IMG/VR virus record: IMGVR_UViG_3300027985_000604
Location: 1 to 23,055 of that record
Reading direction: 5' to 3' (one strand)
DNA from: a virus
DNA length: 23,055 nt
Position numbers and translations under genes: made by a program. Below the pieces are notes generated by a model. It had not been told where the DNA came from, made no database searches, and saw only the letters and a program-made list of their open reading frames with translations. This document shows, piece by piece, positions 7,926 to 15,822 of this stretch; within the stretch, counting starts at the first letter, position 1; every line of letters starts with the position of its first letter.

Positions 7926-8369
7926 TTAGGCGGCGACGCGCACGACGGCGCAGTTGATCCGGGCCTGCCCGCTCATGCCCTTCTGCGTCGAGGCGGTGCG
8001 CGAGCGGTCGCGCACGTTCGCGACCTTGCTGTGGAAATACGAGATCTCGCCGTCGGGGTCGGTGATCTTGAAGGACACGTCGTCGTTGGTGTTGCTCTTC
8101 GCGATCAGCAGCGCCTGGCCGGTGTCGGCGGCGCCGCTCAGCAGGAAGGTGAAATCGCAGGTGCCGCCATCGACGGCGCCGTTGGTATGCATCACCCGGC
8201 CCTTGAGCGTGGTCTCGGTCGAATCCTCCGAGGTATCGCCGATCTCGCCCCATTCGAGGATCTCGCCGATCTCGGCAAAGCTCAGCGCCGCGAAACCCGT
8301 GGCATCGATCGTCGCGGGCTTGCCCGCGGCGGCTTCGACGGTCGCGCCGATATAGGTCATGTTGGTCAT
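7926..8369 (-). CDS. Major tail (tube) protein
   Basis: The 147-aa product begins MTNMTYIGATVEAAAGKPAT. It has the size, Thr/Ala/Asp-rich composition and features (a VMHTNGAVDGGTCDFTFLL strand region, then DDVSFKITDPDGEISYFH) expected of a lambda V-like tail tube subunit. It sits immediately before the tail chaperone pair, the standard position. The ATG at 8369 follows the previous stop by two bases, and AAGGG lies six bases upstream, so the start is secure. A perfect hairpin follows the stop, consistent with the high expression this protein needs. The assignment is based on size, order and composition rather than on a catalytic motif. Confidence 0.75.
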   Translation of the reverse strand: MTNMTYIGATVEAAAGKPATIDATGFAALSFAEIGEILEWGEIGDTSEDSTETTLKGRVMHTNGAVDGGTCDFTFLLSGAADTGQALLIAKSNTNDDVSFKITDPDGEISYFHSKVANVRDRSRTASTQKGMSGQARINCAVVRVAA

Positions 8370-8371
8370 GG

Positions 8372-8608
8372 TCAGCCCTTCTTGTCAGTGCCCGAGGTCT
8401 CGGGCGTTGCGGGTTTTGCCGAGGCCGGGGCCATGGCCTCGGTCCCGGCGATCTCGATCACCTTGGCGGCCAGCCGACCGCACAGGAAATTGTGGTTATC
8501 GACAGTGCTCAGCACGGTCTGGTCGAGCTCAACCGTCTGGCGCGCGGGCAGCTTGTGGCCGGTCGGCAGGATCAGGTCGGTCTTCGTGGTGTTGGTGACT
8601 TTCGGCAT
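8372..8608 (-). CDS. Small phage protein before the major tail protein
   Basis: The 78-aa product begins MPKVTNTTKTDLILPTGHKL and ends in a low-complexity Ala/Pro/Thr/Lys-rich tail (PASAKPATPETSGTDKKG). Residues about 10-50 look like a compact beta fold. I do not recognise the family. Such proteins occur near tail tube or head genes in alphaproteobacterial phages and may decorate the virion. The start is very well supported by GAGGAGG five bases before the ATG at 8608. The upstream 113-bp gap carries two strong hairpins, so this gene and the major tail protein gene behind it may form a separately processed or stabilised section of the late message. Confidence 0.7.
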   Translation of the reverse strand: MPKVTNTTKTDLILPTGHKLPARQTVELDQTVLSTVDNHNFLCGRLAAKVIEIAGTEAMAPASAKPATPETSGTDKKG

Positions 8609-8627
8609 TGGCGCCTCCTCGAATGAA

Positions 8628-8685
8628 CAGGCCCCGCACCCTGGCGGGGCCTGCGAATGCCCCGGCCGCAGGACTGCGGCCGGGG
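8628..8685 (-). other. Two tandem perfect hairpins in the late operon
   Basis: CAGGCCCCGC / GCGGGGCCTG (8628-8653, 10 bp, loop of 6) and CCCCGGCCGCAG / CTGCGGCCGGGG (8660-8685, 12 bp, nominal loop of 2) lie six bases apart, between the tail terminator gene (stop at 8722) and the strong ribosome-binding site of the next gene. Neither has a good U-tract on the minus strand. They probably act as RNA processing or stability elements. Confidence 0.65.
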
Positions 8686-8721
8686 CGGTTTGTCATGATG
8701 GGCGCGGATCGTGCCGGGCCT

Positions 8722-9135
8722 TCAGCCGCCAATCGTGCGGCGGTATTCGAGCCCGAAGGTCACGACGACGGTGCCGATCTTCTGCTCACCCTCGCCGTTG
8801 AGCGTCGTGGTGACGTCTTCGGGCAGGCAACGGATGCCCTGCGCCTGCATCGCAGCTGTCACGCAGGCCTCGATCGCGTCGGCATCGAGATCGATCTCGT
8901 CTTCGAGGTCGGGGCCGCCGAGGCGCTTGGCCACGACCTGCAGGCGCAGCGCGCGCTGCATCTGCTTGAGTGTCAGCGGCGTCACCCGCTCTTGCGGGGT
9001 CACGACACCGATCACCGGCAGCAGCTCGGCATTGATGCCCCCGGCCCAGGCCGAGAGCAGGGTGAACCCAGACATCCGGGGATCACCCTCGAGGGCTGCG
9101 CGCGCGATGGCCCGGAAAGTGCCCCGCGCGCTCAC
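8722..9135 (-). CDS. Probable tail terminator / head-tail completion protein
   Basis: The 137-aa product begins (GTG) SARGTFRAIARAALEG and contains a PLTLKQMQRALRLQVVAKRL segment and a C-terminal KIGTVVVTFGLEYRR strand. Size and place, between the attachment protein and the tail tube genes, fit a lambda U-like tail terminator, which caps the finished tail. The proposed start is the GTG at 9135, which overlaps the upstream stop by four bases (GTGA); a start further upstream at 9159 would require a much longer overlap. Family membership is inferred from gene order and size, as no diagnostic motif is known to me. Confidence 0.6.
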   Translation of the reverse strand: MSARGTFRAIARAALEGDPRMSGFTLLSAWAGGINAELLPVIGVVTPQERVTPLTLKQMQRALRLQVVAKRLGGPDLEDEIDLDADAIEACVTAAMQAQGIRCLPEDVTTTLNGEGEQKIGTVVVTFGLEYRRTIGG

Positions 9136-9458
9136 GGCAAGATCCTTTCGAGCTCGCACAGCACAAAAGCCTCTTCATCGGGGGAGGCGCTCGGTCGGAA
9201 GTTGGTGATCGCATAGACGCGACCATTCCCGGGCTCGATCCGGTCCCCGCGGGCCAGTTCCGGCACGAGGCCGCCACGCACCTTCCAGGTCGGGATGCCG
9301 ATGATCACCGCGCGCCCGCTGTCATCTTCTGCATCCGCCAGTTCCTCGCGAAACATCGACTGCACCGGGCGCGCCGGGCGGCCCGCCGCGGTGTAGCTGA
9401 CCTGGTCGCCGAACAGCGCGTTGAGCGTATGCGCCATCCCGTCGAAGAAAGAAGCCAT
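9132..9458 (-). CDS. Head-tail attachment protein (lambda FII-like)
   Basis: The 108-aa product begins MASFFDGMAHTLNALFGDQV and continues with a short beta-rich fold: AVIIGIPTWKVRGG, then RGDRIEPGNGRVYAITNF. This organisation matches the small FII-type attachment proteins that join the filled head to the tail. The ATG at 9458 overlaps the stop of the capsid cement gene by one base (TGATG), and its own stop overlaps the next start, so head completion proteins are translated as a coupled set. The assignment is by size, pattern and location and is moderately secure. Confidence 0.65.
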   Translation of the reverse strand: MASFFDGMAHTLNALFGDQVSYTAAGRPARPVQSMFREELADAEDDSGRAVIIGIPTWKVRGGLVPELARGDRIEPGNGRVYAITNFRPSASPDEEAFVLCELERILP

Positions 9459-9790
9459 CAGCGGATGACGCCATCGAGCAGCACGCGACCGCTGGCCGCC
9501 CCGCCCGCGACCAGCGCGACGGAGGCGCCCACCAGCGTGTTGTCGGTGTCGGTGGTCGTCATCGCTTCTGCCGTCGCATCCCAATAGATCTTGGTGCCGA
9601 TGGCCCAGGCTTCGGCGGCCACCTTCGGCAGATCGAAAACACCGCGCCGCACGAGCACGACCTCTTCGCCCAGGGCCGCCGCCCCTTGGGCGACACCGCA
9701 AATAGCGCCGACTGCGACAAACGCGCCCGACGACACGGCCGAGGGGGCGGGAAGGGTGATATGCTCACCCGGGCTGATCCAGTTCTTCAT
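9458..9790 (-). CDS. Capsid cement / decoration protein (DUF2190)
   Basis: The 110-aa product begins MKNWISPGEHITLPAPSAVSS and continues with the GAFVAVGAICGVAQ and EVVLVRRGVFDLPK strands and an AIGTKIYWDATAEAM segment. This is the characteristic pattern of DUF2190 proteins, which bind the outside of phage capsids and stabilise them. DUF2190 genes commonly follow a capsid gene, as here. The ATG at 9790 has AGAGG seven bases upstream. The gap between the capsid gene and this one carries a strong hairpin, probably tuning the relative amounts of capsid and cement protein. Confidence 0.85.
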   Translation of the reverse strand: MKNWISPGEHITLPAPSAVSSGAFVAVGAICGVAQGAAALGEEVVLVRRGVFDLPKVAAEAWAIGTKIYWDATAEAMTTTDTDNTLVGASVALVAGGAASGRVLLDGVIR

Positions 9791-9821
9791 CTTTGATCCT
9801 CTCTGTTCAGGGTGCAGGAAC

Positions 9822-9852
9822 GACGAAGGGCGGCCAAAGCCGCCCTTTCGTC
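9822..9852 (-). other. Strong hairpin between capsid and cement genes
   Basis: The arms GACGAAGGGCGGC and GCCGCCCTTTCGTC pair over 13 bp with a single bulged T and a four-base loop (CAAA). It lies about 20 bases past the capsid stop. The minus strand after the stem lacks a clear U-run, so message stabilisation or partial termination is more likely than full termination. Confidence 0.6.
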
Positions 9853-9871
9853 AGATCATCAAAGGCGTCCC

Positions 9872-11989
9872 TCAGACGCCGGGGTTCTTCCAGGCGCCAC
9901 GATGTTCGACCGCGGCAGCGCCGAAGATATGGCGGGCGTTCATCACCACGGCATCGGGGTTCATGCCCTCGATCGTCTGCACCGTCGGCGCGGCATAGCC
10001 ATCGAGATAGGCGTGCGCGATCGGCGGCAGGTCGCTCGAGACCAGATACCACGCGGTATCCGAGCCTCCTGCGGCGGCGCCGAGGTTCGGCACCACGCCC
10101 GGGGTCAGCGTCGACTTGAACGGGTTCACCTTGCCGTCCTCGCCGGGCGTGGTGCTGGTCGCGAACTGCAACGCCACCAGCTCGAGGGCGGGCGGCACGA
10201 TCAGCCGGTCCGGCTCGACTTGCATGAAATCGTCCTTGTCGCTCGAGCCGAAGGGGCGCTGTTCCCACATCGCCTTGCGCCCGGCCGAGACACTGGTGAT
10301 CGAGATCGCCGCGGCGGGCGCCGCGAGGTTGCCGTGGTCGGCATGGAAGAGCGACTTGCCGTCGGACTTCAGCTTCGCATTGGCGCGGAAGAGCGACCAG
10401 ACCATCGAATTCTCCATGGCGCGCGCGGCCATCGCGAACTCGGCCGGGATCCGGTTGAAGGCGCCCATATCGTCATTCACCACAGCCTCGAAGGTCAGCC
10501 GGATCGTGCGTCCGCGCCGCTCGACCTTCAGCCCCTCGGCCTCGTCCGACAGGACCGCCTCCTCGTATTCGCCGTTCTCGCGCACCCGCTTGAGCGCGAA
10601 GTCACCACCGAAGCGCACCGCGTGCAGCTCGCGGAAGTCGGTCGCCGTCTGGGCCGCCCCGGTCACCAGCTGCCACGAGGCTGCCCGGCGCTGATAGGCC
10701 GCCAGCAGAGTACGGTTCATGACTTCGGTGGTGATATAGGCGAAGTCGCTGACGCCATAGGCGCCGCCCATCATCGTGGTCGAGGCCATCCCGCGCCGGA
10801 TCGACTCGAGATCATTGTAGCCGCGCGCGGGCCCGGCGAGTTCCATCGCCATATGCCGCAGGCGCATGCCGCGGAACATCGTGGCGGGCCCGTCCGCCTG
10901 CCCCATCAGCGCACCGATCATCCCCTCCATCCGGGTCTCGGTCTCGTCGCGCCCGATCCGCGCGGCGGGGGCGGCGCTGCGACCGGCGGGCTCGTTGGCC
11001 GCCATCGTCGCGAGGATGCGCGAGCCCGCATCGGCCACGCTCACGCCGCCGTCGATCAGCGCATCGAGATCGGCCTGCATGAACCGCCCGGCAGCGACAT
11101 GCGGCGCGGCCATCTCGCGGATCGCCTTCACCCGGGCACGCTCCTGCGCGATGCCATCAGCCGCACCGCCAGGCGCGGCCATCGTGTCGGGCGCGGGCGT
11201 CACCGGCGGCGTTTGCGGCGGCGTGGTGGTGGGCGCCGTCGACGTGGTCGTCTGGGTCTGGGTATTCATGTCGGTTTCCTTGTGTTGGGTGCCGCTGCTG
11301 ACGGCGGGGGTACGACCGGGCCGCGGGGCCCGCTCAGGGGTGGGTGCCGCCGCAAGCCGCGCCTGCAGCTTGTCGCGCGCGCTCATGTAGGCGGTCTGGA
11401 CAGTTGCCAGCGCGGGAACGGTCGGTGCGACCACGGCCACTCCCCCGTCGGCAATCCCGTCGGCAAAGCCGTTCTCGATCGCGGCCTCGGGCCCGAACCA
11501 GGTCTCGGCCTTCATGATCTCGCGGCACTCGACCGCGGACTTGCCCGAGGCGGCCGCATAAACGGCGGCATAGGTGTTGGCGGTCAGCCCGAGCTGGTCC
11601 GCCTTGCGGCGGGCCTCGGCCTCGTTGCCCCAGATCGCGCCCGAGGGGTCATGGATCATCAGGTGCGAGCCTGCCGACATCAGCCGTTCCGCCCCCGCCA
11701 TGAAGATCAGCGAGGCGGCCGAGGCGGCGACACCCTCGACCACGATCCGGCATCCGCCCGGGTGGCCGGCAAGGATGGCGCGGATCTGCTCGCCCGCATC
11801 GGCGTGGCCGCCCGGCGAATTGAGCCGCACCGTCACCTGCCCCTCGCCCAGGGTGGCCAGCGCCTGGCGCACCATGCCCGGGGCGAAGAACACGTCTTCC
11901 TCCCACATCCAGCCGACCCAGTCGTCGAGCAGCACATCGCCGCTCAGGATCAGCTCTCCGCCCACGATCAGGTCATTGCCCGTCCGCAT
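9872..11989 (-). CDS. Prohead protease / major capsid fusion protein (ClpP-like + Mu gpT-like)
   Basis: A single 705-aa frame joins two functions. Residues about 1-195 form a ClpP/S49-like protease: RLNSPGGHADAG, then VEGVAASAASLIFMAG with the likely nucleophile Ser90, then LMIHDPSG with His113. A third catalytic acid is not obvious. A Thr/Pro linker (about 241-265) is followed by a Mu gpT-like capsid domain: RGMASTTMMGGAYGVSDFA, AVVNDDMGAFNRIP and LKSDGKSLFHADHGNL. Cleavage by the protease domain presumably matures the head. The start at 11989 is secured by AAGGAGG six bases upstream and overlaps the portal stop by 17 bases. An internal start at Met241 could make capsid or scaffold protein alone. 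Confidence 0.9.
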   Translation of the reverse strand: MRTGNDLIVGGELILSGDVLLDDWVGWMWEEDVFFAPGMVRQALATLGEGQVTVRLNSPGGHADAGEQIRAILAGHPGGCRIVVEGVAASAASLIFMAGAERLMSAGSHLMIHDPSGAIWGNEAEARRKADQLGLTANTYAAVYAAASGKSAVECREIMKAETWFGPEAAIENGFADGIADGGVAVVAPTVPALATVQTAYMSARDKLQARLAAAPTPERAPRPGRTPAVSSGTQHKETDMNTQTQTTTSTAPTTTPPQTPPVTPAPDTMAAPGGAADGIAQERARVKAIREMAAPHVAAGRFMQADLDALIDGGVSVADAGSRILATMAANEPAGRSAAPAARIGRDETETRMEGMIGALMGQADGPATMFRGMRLRHMAMELAGPARGYNDLESIRRGMASTTMMGGAYGVSDFAYITTEVMNRTLLAAYQRRAASWQLVTGAAQTATDFRELHAVRFGGDFALKRVRENGEYEEAVLSDEAEGLKVERRGRTIRLTFEAVVNDDMGAFNRIPAEFAMAARAMENSMVWSLFRANAKLKSDGKSLFHADHGNLAAPAAAISITSVSAGRKAMWEQRPFGSSDKDDFMQVEPDRLIVPPALELVALQFATSTTPGEDGKVNPFKSTLTPGVVPNLGAAAGGSDTAWYLVSSDLPPIAHAYLDGYAAPTVQTIEGMNPDAVVMNARHIFGAAAVEHRGAWKNPGV
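11267..11281 (-). promoter_or_regulatory. Internal ribosome-binding site and ATG inside the protease-capsid gene
   Basis: AAGGAAA followed by CCGAC and an in-frame ATG at 11269 (Met241) lies exactly at the junction between the protease domain and the Thr/Pro-rich linker. Initiation here would give a 465-aa protein without the protease domain, similar in logic to lambda Nu3 inside gene C. The domain-border position makes chance unlikely, but it is still inference. Confidence 0.55.
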
Positions 11990-13442
11990 CGTCGTCCTCC
12001 TTGTTCGAGGCCTCGGCCTCCGGTTTGCGATTGCTGTTGGCTGCAGCGGGGGCCTCTAGGCCTGCGGCATTGTCGGCCTCGGCATCCTGCTTGCGCTCGG
12101 TGCGGATGCGCTCGGGATCGCGGCCCAGCTCGCGCTGCGCGCTCTGGCGGCTCACCAGCCCCGCGTCGATCTCCTCGATCATCGCCGGGATCTCGCGGGT
12201 CGGATCGACCATGATCCGCCGCGGCGGCGTCCAGTCCATGGTGAACTCGAGGCCCTGATGACCGACAAGCGCGATCCCCTCACGGAACCACCGTTCCATC
12301 CCGGCACCGAACTGCATGATCATCAGCCCGCGCTGCCACATCCGCACCAGCCGGTCGAACTCGTTGCGCCCCATGCGCGCGCTCGAGAAGTTCGCCTGGC
12401 GCAGGTTGCCTGTCAGCGACTCGAAGGTGATCCCGAGGCCCACCGCAATCGTGCGCAGCCCCCAGGTCATGAACTCGTCGTAGCCCTCGATCGAGGGCGG
12501 GTTCACCGGCACCGCGTCGGCCCCATCGGGCAGGCTGACAATCGCGCCCGGCGCGAGCTGGTCGAGCCCTGCGCCGCTGTTCGCCGGCCGCAGCGCGCCG
12601 CCGGTCCACTTCAACATCACCGCCATCAGCGACGAGATCTTCTGCTTCAGGATCTGCGCCTCCTGGTAGTCCGCGATCTCGCCAAGCGTCATCATCACCG
12701 GGGCAAGCCACGGGACCCCGCGCAGCTGGCCTGCGCGCTCGAAGCGGCGGATGTGGATCACATCCGACCAATGCACCCGGCTCGACTGCAGCGGCTTGCG
12801 CGTCAGCACCGCCCCGGGATGTTCGTTGAAGAGGTGATAGGCCTCGATTGCGCCGGTCGGGCCATATTCCACCCCCTCGATCACCTGGTTCTCCCCCCAG
12901 GACGAGACCGTGGTGTCGAGGCAATCGACTTCCAGCAACTCGACCTGATAGGGCAAGGGCAGATGTCGGCCATAGGCCCCGCGCCGCCAGCGCCGCCGCA
13001 GCAGCACCTCGCCATCGGCAAAGACGCTCGACATGCAGATCTGCTGCATCTCAAGGAGGTCATATTCCCCAAGCGCGCAAATCGCTGTGCTCAGCAAGTG
13101 GCGCTGCAGCAGATCCTCGACCGTTGCCTTCGCGTTCTCGCCCGCGGTGCTGCGGATCGAGGGCATGATCCCCTCGCCCACCACATTCGCCACCACCACG
13201 TCGCGTGCCCGCGTCGCATAGGCACGGTTGCGGATCATGTCGCGGCTGAGCTGGCGCAGCCGGGCGCGCGAGCCGAACGCCGCCGCATCAGCGGAGGTGG
13301 CTGGCGCTTTCCAGTCATAGGTACGCCGCCCGCGCGAGGCGGCGTCGTAGTTCATCAGGTTCGCGGTCTGCACCCGCGCCGCAACGCGTTGCAGCGCCAT
13401 CTGCGGCGCGAAGAACCCGATCGTCCGGTCGAGGATGTTCAT
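11973..13442 (-). CDS. Portal protein (lambda-type)
   Basis: The 489-aa product begins MNILDRTIGFFAPQMALQRV. It carries lambda portal-family landmarks: YDAASRGRRTYDW near residue 32, RQLSRDMIRNRAYATRARDV (about 62-81) and a NVVGEGIMPS motif just after. The central part has an ADGEVLLRR motif, and the later SLTGNLRQANFSSAR motif (about 330) precedes the long helical stem region. The Lys/Asp/Glu-rich C-terminus (NKEDDDADGQ) is typical of portal tails. The portal forms the dodecameric DNA entry ring to which terminase docks. The ATG at 13442 overlaps the gpW stop by one base; a GTG at 13445 giving a GTGA overlap is an equally possible start. Confidence 0.94.
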   Translation of the reverse strand: MNILDRTIGFFAPQMALQRVAARVQTANLMNYDAASRGRRTYDWKAPATSADAAAFGSRARLRQLSRDMIRNRAYATRARDVVVANVVGEGIMPSIRSTAGENAKATVEDLLQRHLLSTAICALGEYDLLEMQQICMSSVFADGEVLLRRRWRRGAYGRHLPLPYQVELLEVDCLDTTVSSWGENQVIEGVEYGPTGAIEAYHLFNEHPGAVLTRKPLQSSRVHWSDVIHIRRFERAGQLRGVPWLAPVMMTLGEIADYQEAQILKQKISSLMAVMLKWTGGALRPANSGAGLDQLAPGAIVSLPDGADAVPVNPPSIEGYDEFMTWGLRTIAVGLGITFESLTGNLRQANFSSARMGRNEFDRLVRMWQRGLMIMQFGAGMERWFREGIALVGHQGLEFTMDWTPPRRIMVDPTREIPAMIEEIDAGLVSRQSAQRELGRDPERIRTERKQDAEADNAAGLEAPAAANSNRKPEAEASNKEDDDADGQ

Positions 13443-13648
13443 CACAACCCCCGCGACGTGTGGACATAGCCCACCGAGAAGCCAGCCGCCGTCCCGATGC
13501 CGGTGAGCTCGGCCTCGATCATCCGCAGCGTCTCCTTCATGTCGGCCAGCGAGCGGAAGGTCAGCTCCTCGCCATTGATCCGCGCGTGCGACACGCCCTT
13601 TGCAATCGCCGCCCGCAGCCGGTCGGCGTCATCCTGTGTGAAAGCCAT
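13442..13648 (-). CDS. Head-tail joining protein gpW
   Basis: The 68-aa product (MAFTQDDADRLRAAIAKGVS, then FRSLADMKETLRMIEAEL) has the exact size and two-helix pattern of the gpW family, including the ARINGEELTFRSLADM hairpin between the helices. In lambda gpW stabilises packaged DNA and prepares the head for gpFII and tail joining. It lies between large terminase and portal as in lambda. The start at 13648 follows the terminase stop by five bases, with TAGGA four bases upstream. Its stop overlaps the portal start, so the two are translationally coupled. Confidence 0.93.
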   Translation of the reverse strand: MAFTQDDADRLRAAIAKGVSHARINGEELTFRSLADMKETLRMIEAELTGIGTAAGFSVGYVHTSRGL

Positions 13649-13653
13649 GGGTC

Positions 13654-15822
13654 CTACCGTCTCCGCAGGAAGTTGATGGATTGCGGCAAGGCCGCCGTCT
13701 CCGGGGTGTCGCTGGCACTCTCGGCGTCATTCGTGCGCGCCAGCGCCACCGCATTGGCGTTCGTGAGCCCCGCCACGCACCAGTCGGGCGGCGCCTCCCA
13801 GTTCACTCGGGCAAGGCCCAGATGCTCGGCCAGCGCCAATGCCTGCACCGAATGATCGAGCGTCTCGTTGCGCTGGATTCCGGGCTTCTTCTCCCAGCCC
13901 TTCTCGCCGCGCTGTTCGGCCAGAAGCTCGGCGAGGTGCTCGGTCTCCATCCAGGCCGCGACATGCTGCGCGTTGATCCGGGTGTCGTCGCGCTCGAGTG
14001 CGGCAAGAACCGAATCCTTGAGCCGGTCCACCGCCATGTTCAGCAACTTGATGCCGCGCGCCTTGCGCCCGCCCGAGGCCCGCTCGGGCGCCTCGTGCCA
14101 GACCCGGTCGGACTGCCGGAAGCCGCCGCGCCCGATCGACAGATAGAAACGCCCGCCCTGCCCGGCCCGCGCGCGTTTGCGCCAGAACTTCTCGGCATTG
14201 TCCGACCACCCCGCCGGGCCGTTGAAGTCAATCACGACGCCCACCGGCCTCAGCCCCCAGCCCTGCCCCTCGACCGGATAGACCCGGTCCTGCAGCTCGG
14301 CCAGCACTTCGGCATCCTCGGCATAGCGCCCCGGATCGACCGCGCGATACTTGCCGTCATCGCCCTTCGCCCGCGGCGCCGCGTCCGGCGGCTGATGGAT
14401 CGCGAAGCGGTCGATGATGATCCGCTCGCCATCCTCGCCGAAGGCCACCACTGAAACCTCGAAGCGGTTACCCTGCACGTCGACACAGGTCACGACGAAC
14501 CGCGCCCATCCCGGCGCAATCCCCTTGTCGAGCGGCCGTGCCCGGGCGCGCAGTGCATCCACCGTCAGCGCGTCTTCCTCCTCGGTCTTCGGTCGCCGGT
14601 AAGGCAGCCCGAGGTCGGTATAGAACACCCCCGCCAGGTCGATGTCGTCGCCCGAGATCGCGAAGGCGCGCCGGGCGCTCTCATAGCGTTGCACAAGCTC
14701 AGCCCAGTTCACGAAGGCCGCCGCGACCCCGTTGAGCGCATAGCTCGCATAGGCCGTGTGGCGCAGATCCGGGTCGTCGATGCGCACGAGGCGACGGCGC
14801 CCCGCGTCATCGAAGCTCCGGGCCTCGTGCAGCCAGCCGCCCCGCCCCTGCATCGCCCGGCGGTTCAACTCCACCTTCTGGCGGTGGCTGATCATGCAGC
14901 CGCAGTGCTGGCAGACCATCTGCGCCCGCACCCCCGCCTCACCGGGGTCGAGTTCCTCGGGATAGTCGAGCCGCTCGAAGGTCGGCTCGAAGAGCTCCGC
15001 GCAATCCGGGCATTCCCAATACCAGCGCCCGCGCGTGCCCTCGTTGTAGAGCTTCACGATCCCGCCCGTCACCTCCGGCATCCTGTGCGGCTCGAGCGCC
15101 ACGACTGGCAGCGGCTTGGTGTCATCGACCGGGAAGGCCGGGGTGCTTTCGGCCACGACGCAGCCGCGGCTCATGAAGGTGCGAATGCGCATCATTGCCA
15201 TGCCGAAGGGCGTGTTCTCGGGCGCGTCCTTCGGCCCGAGGCGCTGCGGCATGTGGTCGTAATCGGTCAGCAGCACCATGCGCTGCGAGCGCGAGGACAG
15301 CTGGTTCGCGACCGGATAGCCGATCCCCAGACGCACGCCGCGGAACCGCTTGCGGCTGAAGGTGCTGTCGTCGCGCGCCCGGCCGAGCCGCTCGAGGAGA
15401 AGCGGGCTGTTCTCGATTGCCGGATCGAGCTTCTCCTCCACCCAGGCGTTGGCATCGGTCTGGGTCATGTGGATCAGCTGCACCGGGCCCGGCGCGCAGG
15501 TCACCGCATGGGAAGCCACCGACAGCAGCATCTGGCTCTTGCCGCTCTGCGCGGGCCCGGTGAAGATCACCGCCTTGAACCGGCGCGACTGCGTCATGTC
15601 CTGCGGCTCGACCATATAGGGCGTGACCGCGCGGCTGTAATCCTCCCAGCGGCCCGCGACCGGAACCCGCAGCGCCCGTTCGGCCGCCTCGGTCACGCTG
15701 ATCCGACTCGGCGGATCGAGCAGCGGCAGCGCGTCGGCGATCATCTCCTCGGGCGTCACGAATGGCGGCAAAGGCGGAATCCGCGACAGCGCACCGATGC
15801 CGCGATCGACCATCTCCACCAT
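13654..15822 (-). CDS. Terminase large subunit (GpA-type)
   Basis: The 722-aa product is the packaging ATPase and nuclease. Walker A is FTGPAQSGKS (residues 87-96, Lys95), preceded by the family's EPQDMTQSRRFKAVIFTGP block. The Walker B-like strand is VLLTDYDH (183-190), where the usual DE pair reads DYD. A zinc-ribbon-like set CPDC ... CQHC lies at 270-273 and 303-306. The nuclease domain shows VTCVDVQGNRFEV (Asp448) and VVIDFNGPAG (Asp532). The length fits the GpA family, which in lambda cuts cos sites, so cos packaging is likely. The ATG at 15822 overlaps the small subunit's stop by one base (TGATG); a second ATG at 15813 is also possible. Confidence 0.95.
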   Translation of the reverse strand: MVEMVDRGIGALSRIPPLPPFVTPEEMIADALPLLDPPSRISVTEAAERALRVPVAGRWEDYSRAVTPYMVEPQDMTQSRRFKAVIFTGPAQSGKSQMLLSVASHAVTCAPGPVQLIHMTQTDANAWVEEKLDPAIENSPLLLERLGRARDDSTFSRKRFRGVRLGIGYPVANQLSSRSQRMVLLTDYDHMPQRLGPKDAPENTPFGMAMMRIRTFMSRGCVVAESTPAFPVDDTKPLPVVALEPHRMPEVTGGIVKLYNEGTRGRWYWECPDCAELFEPTFERLDYPEELDPGEAGVRAQMVCQHCGCMISHRQKVELNRRAMQGRGGWLHEARSFDDAGRRRLVRIDDPDLRHTAYASYALNGVAAAFVNWAELVQRYESARRAFAISGDDIDLAGVFYTDLGLPYRRPKTEEEDALTVDALRARARPLDKGIAPGWARFVVTCVDVQGNRFEVSVVAFGEDGERIIIDRFAIHQPPDAAPRAKGDDGKYRAVDPGRYAEDAEVLAELQDRVYPVEGQGWGLRPVGVVIDFNGPAGWSDNAEKFWRKRARAGQGGRFYLSIGRGGFRQSDRVWHEAPERASGGRKARGIKLLNMAVDRLKDSVLAALERDDTRINAQHVAAWMETEHLAELLAEQRGEKGWEKKPGIQRNETLDHSVQALALAEHLGLARVNWEAPPDWCVAGLTNANAVALARTNDAESASDTPETAALPQSINFLRRR

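Noticed and set aside
9872-11989. Mu-like transposable phage
   Set aside because: The gpT-like capsid and DUF2190 suggested Mu, but a GpA-type terminase, lambda-type portal, gpW and a CI/Cro switch are present and no transposase gene is visible.
9812-12214. 800-codon plus-strand frame opposite the capsid gene
   Set aside because: Arg/His/Gly-rich composition typical of GC-driven antisense frames; the minus-strand frame carries clear protease and capsid motifs.
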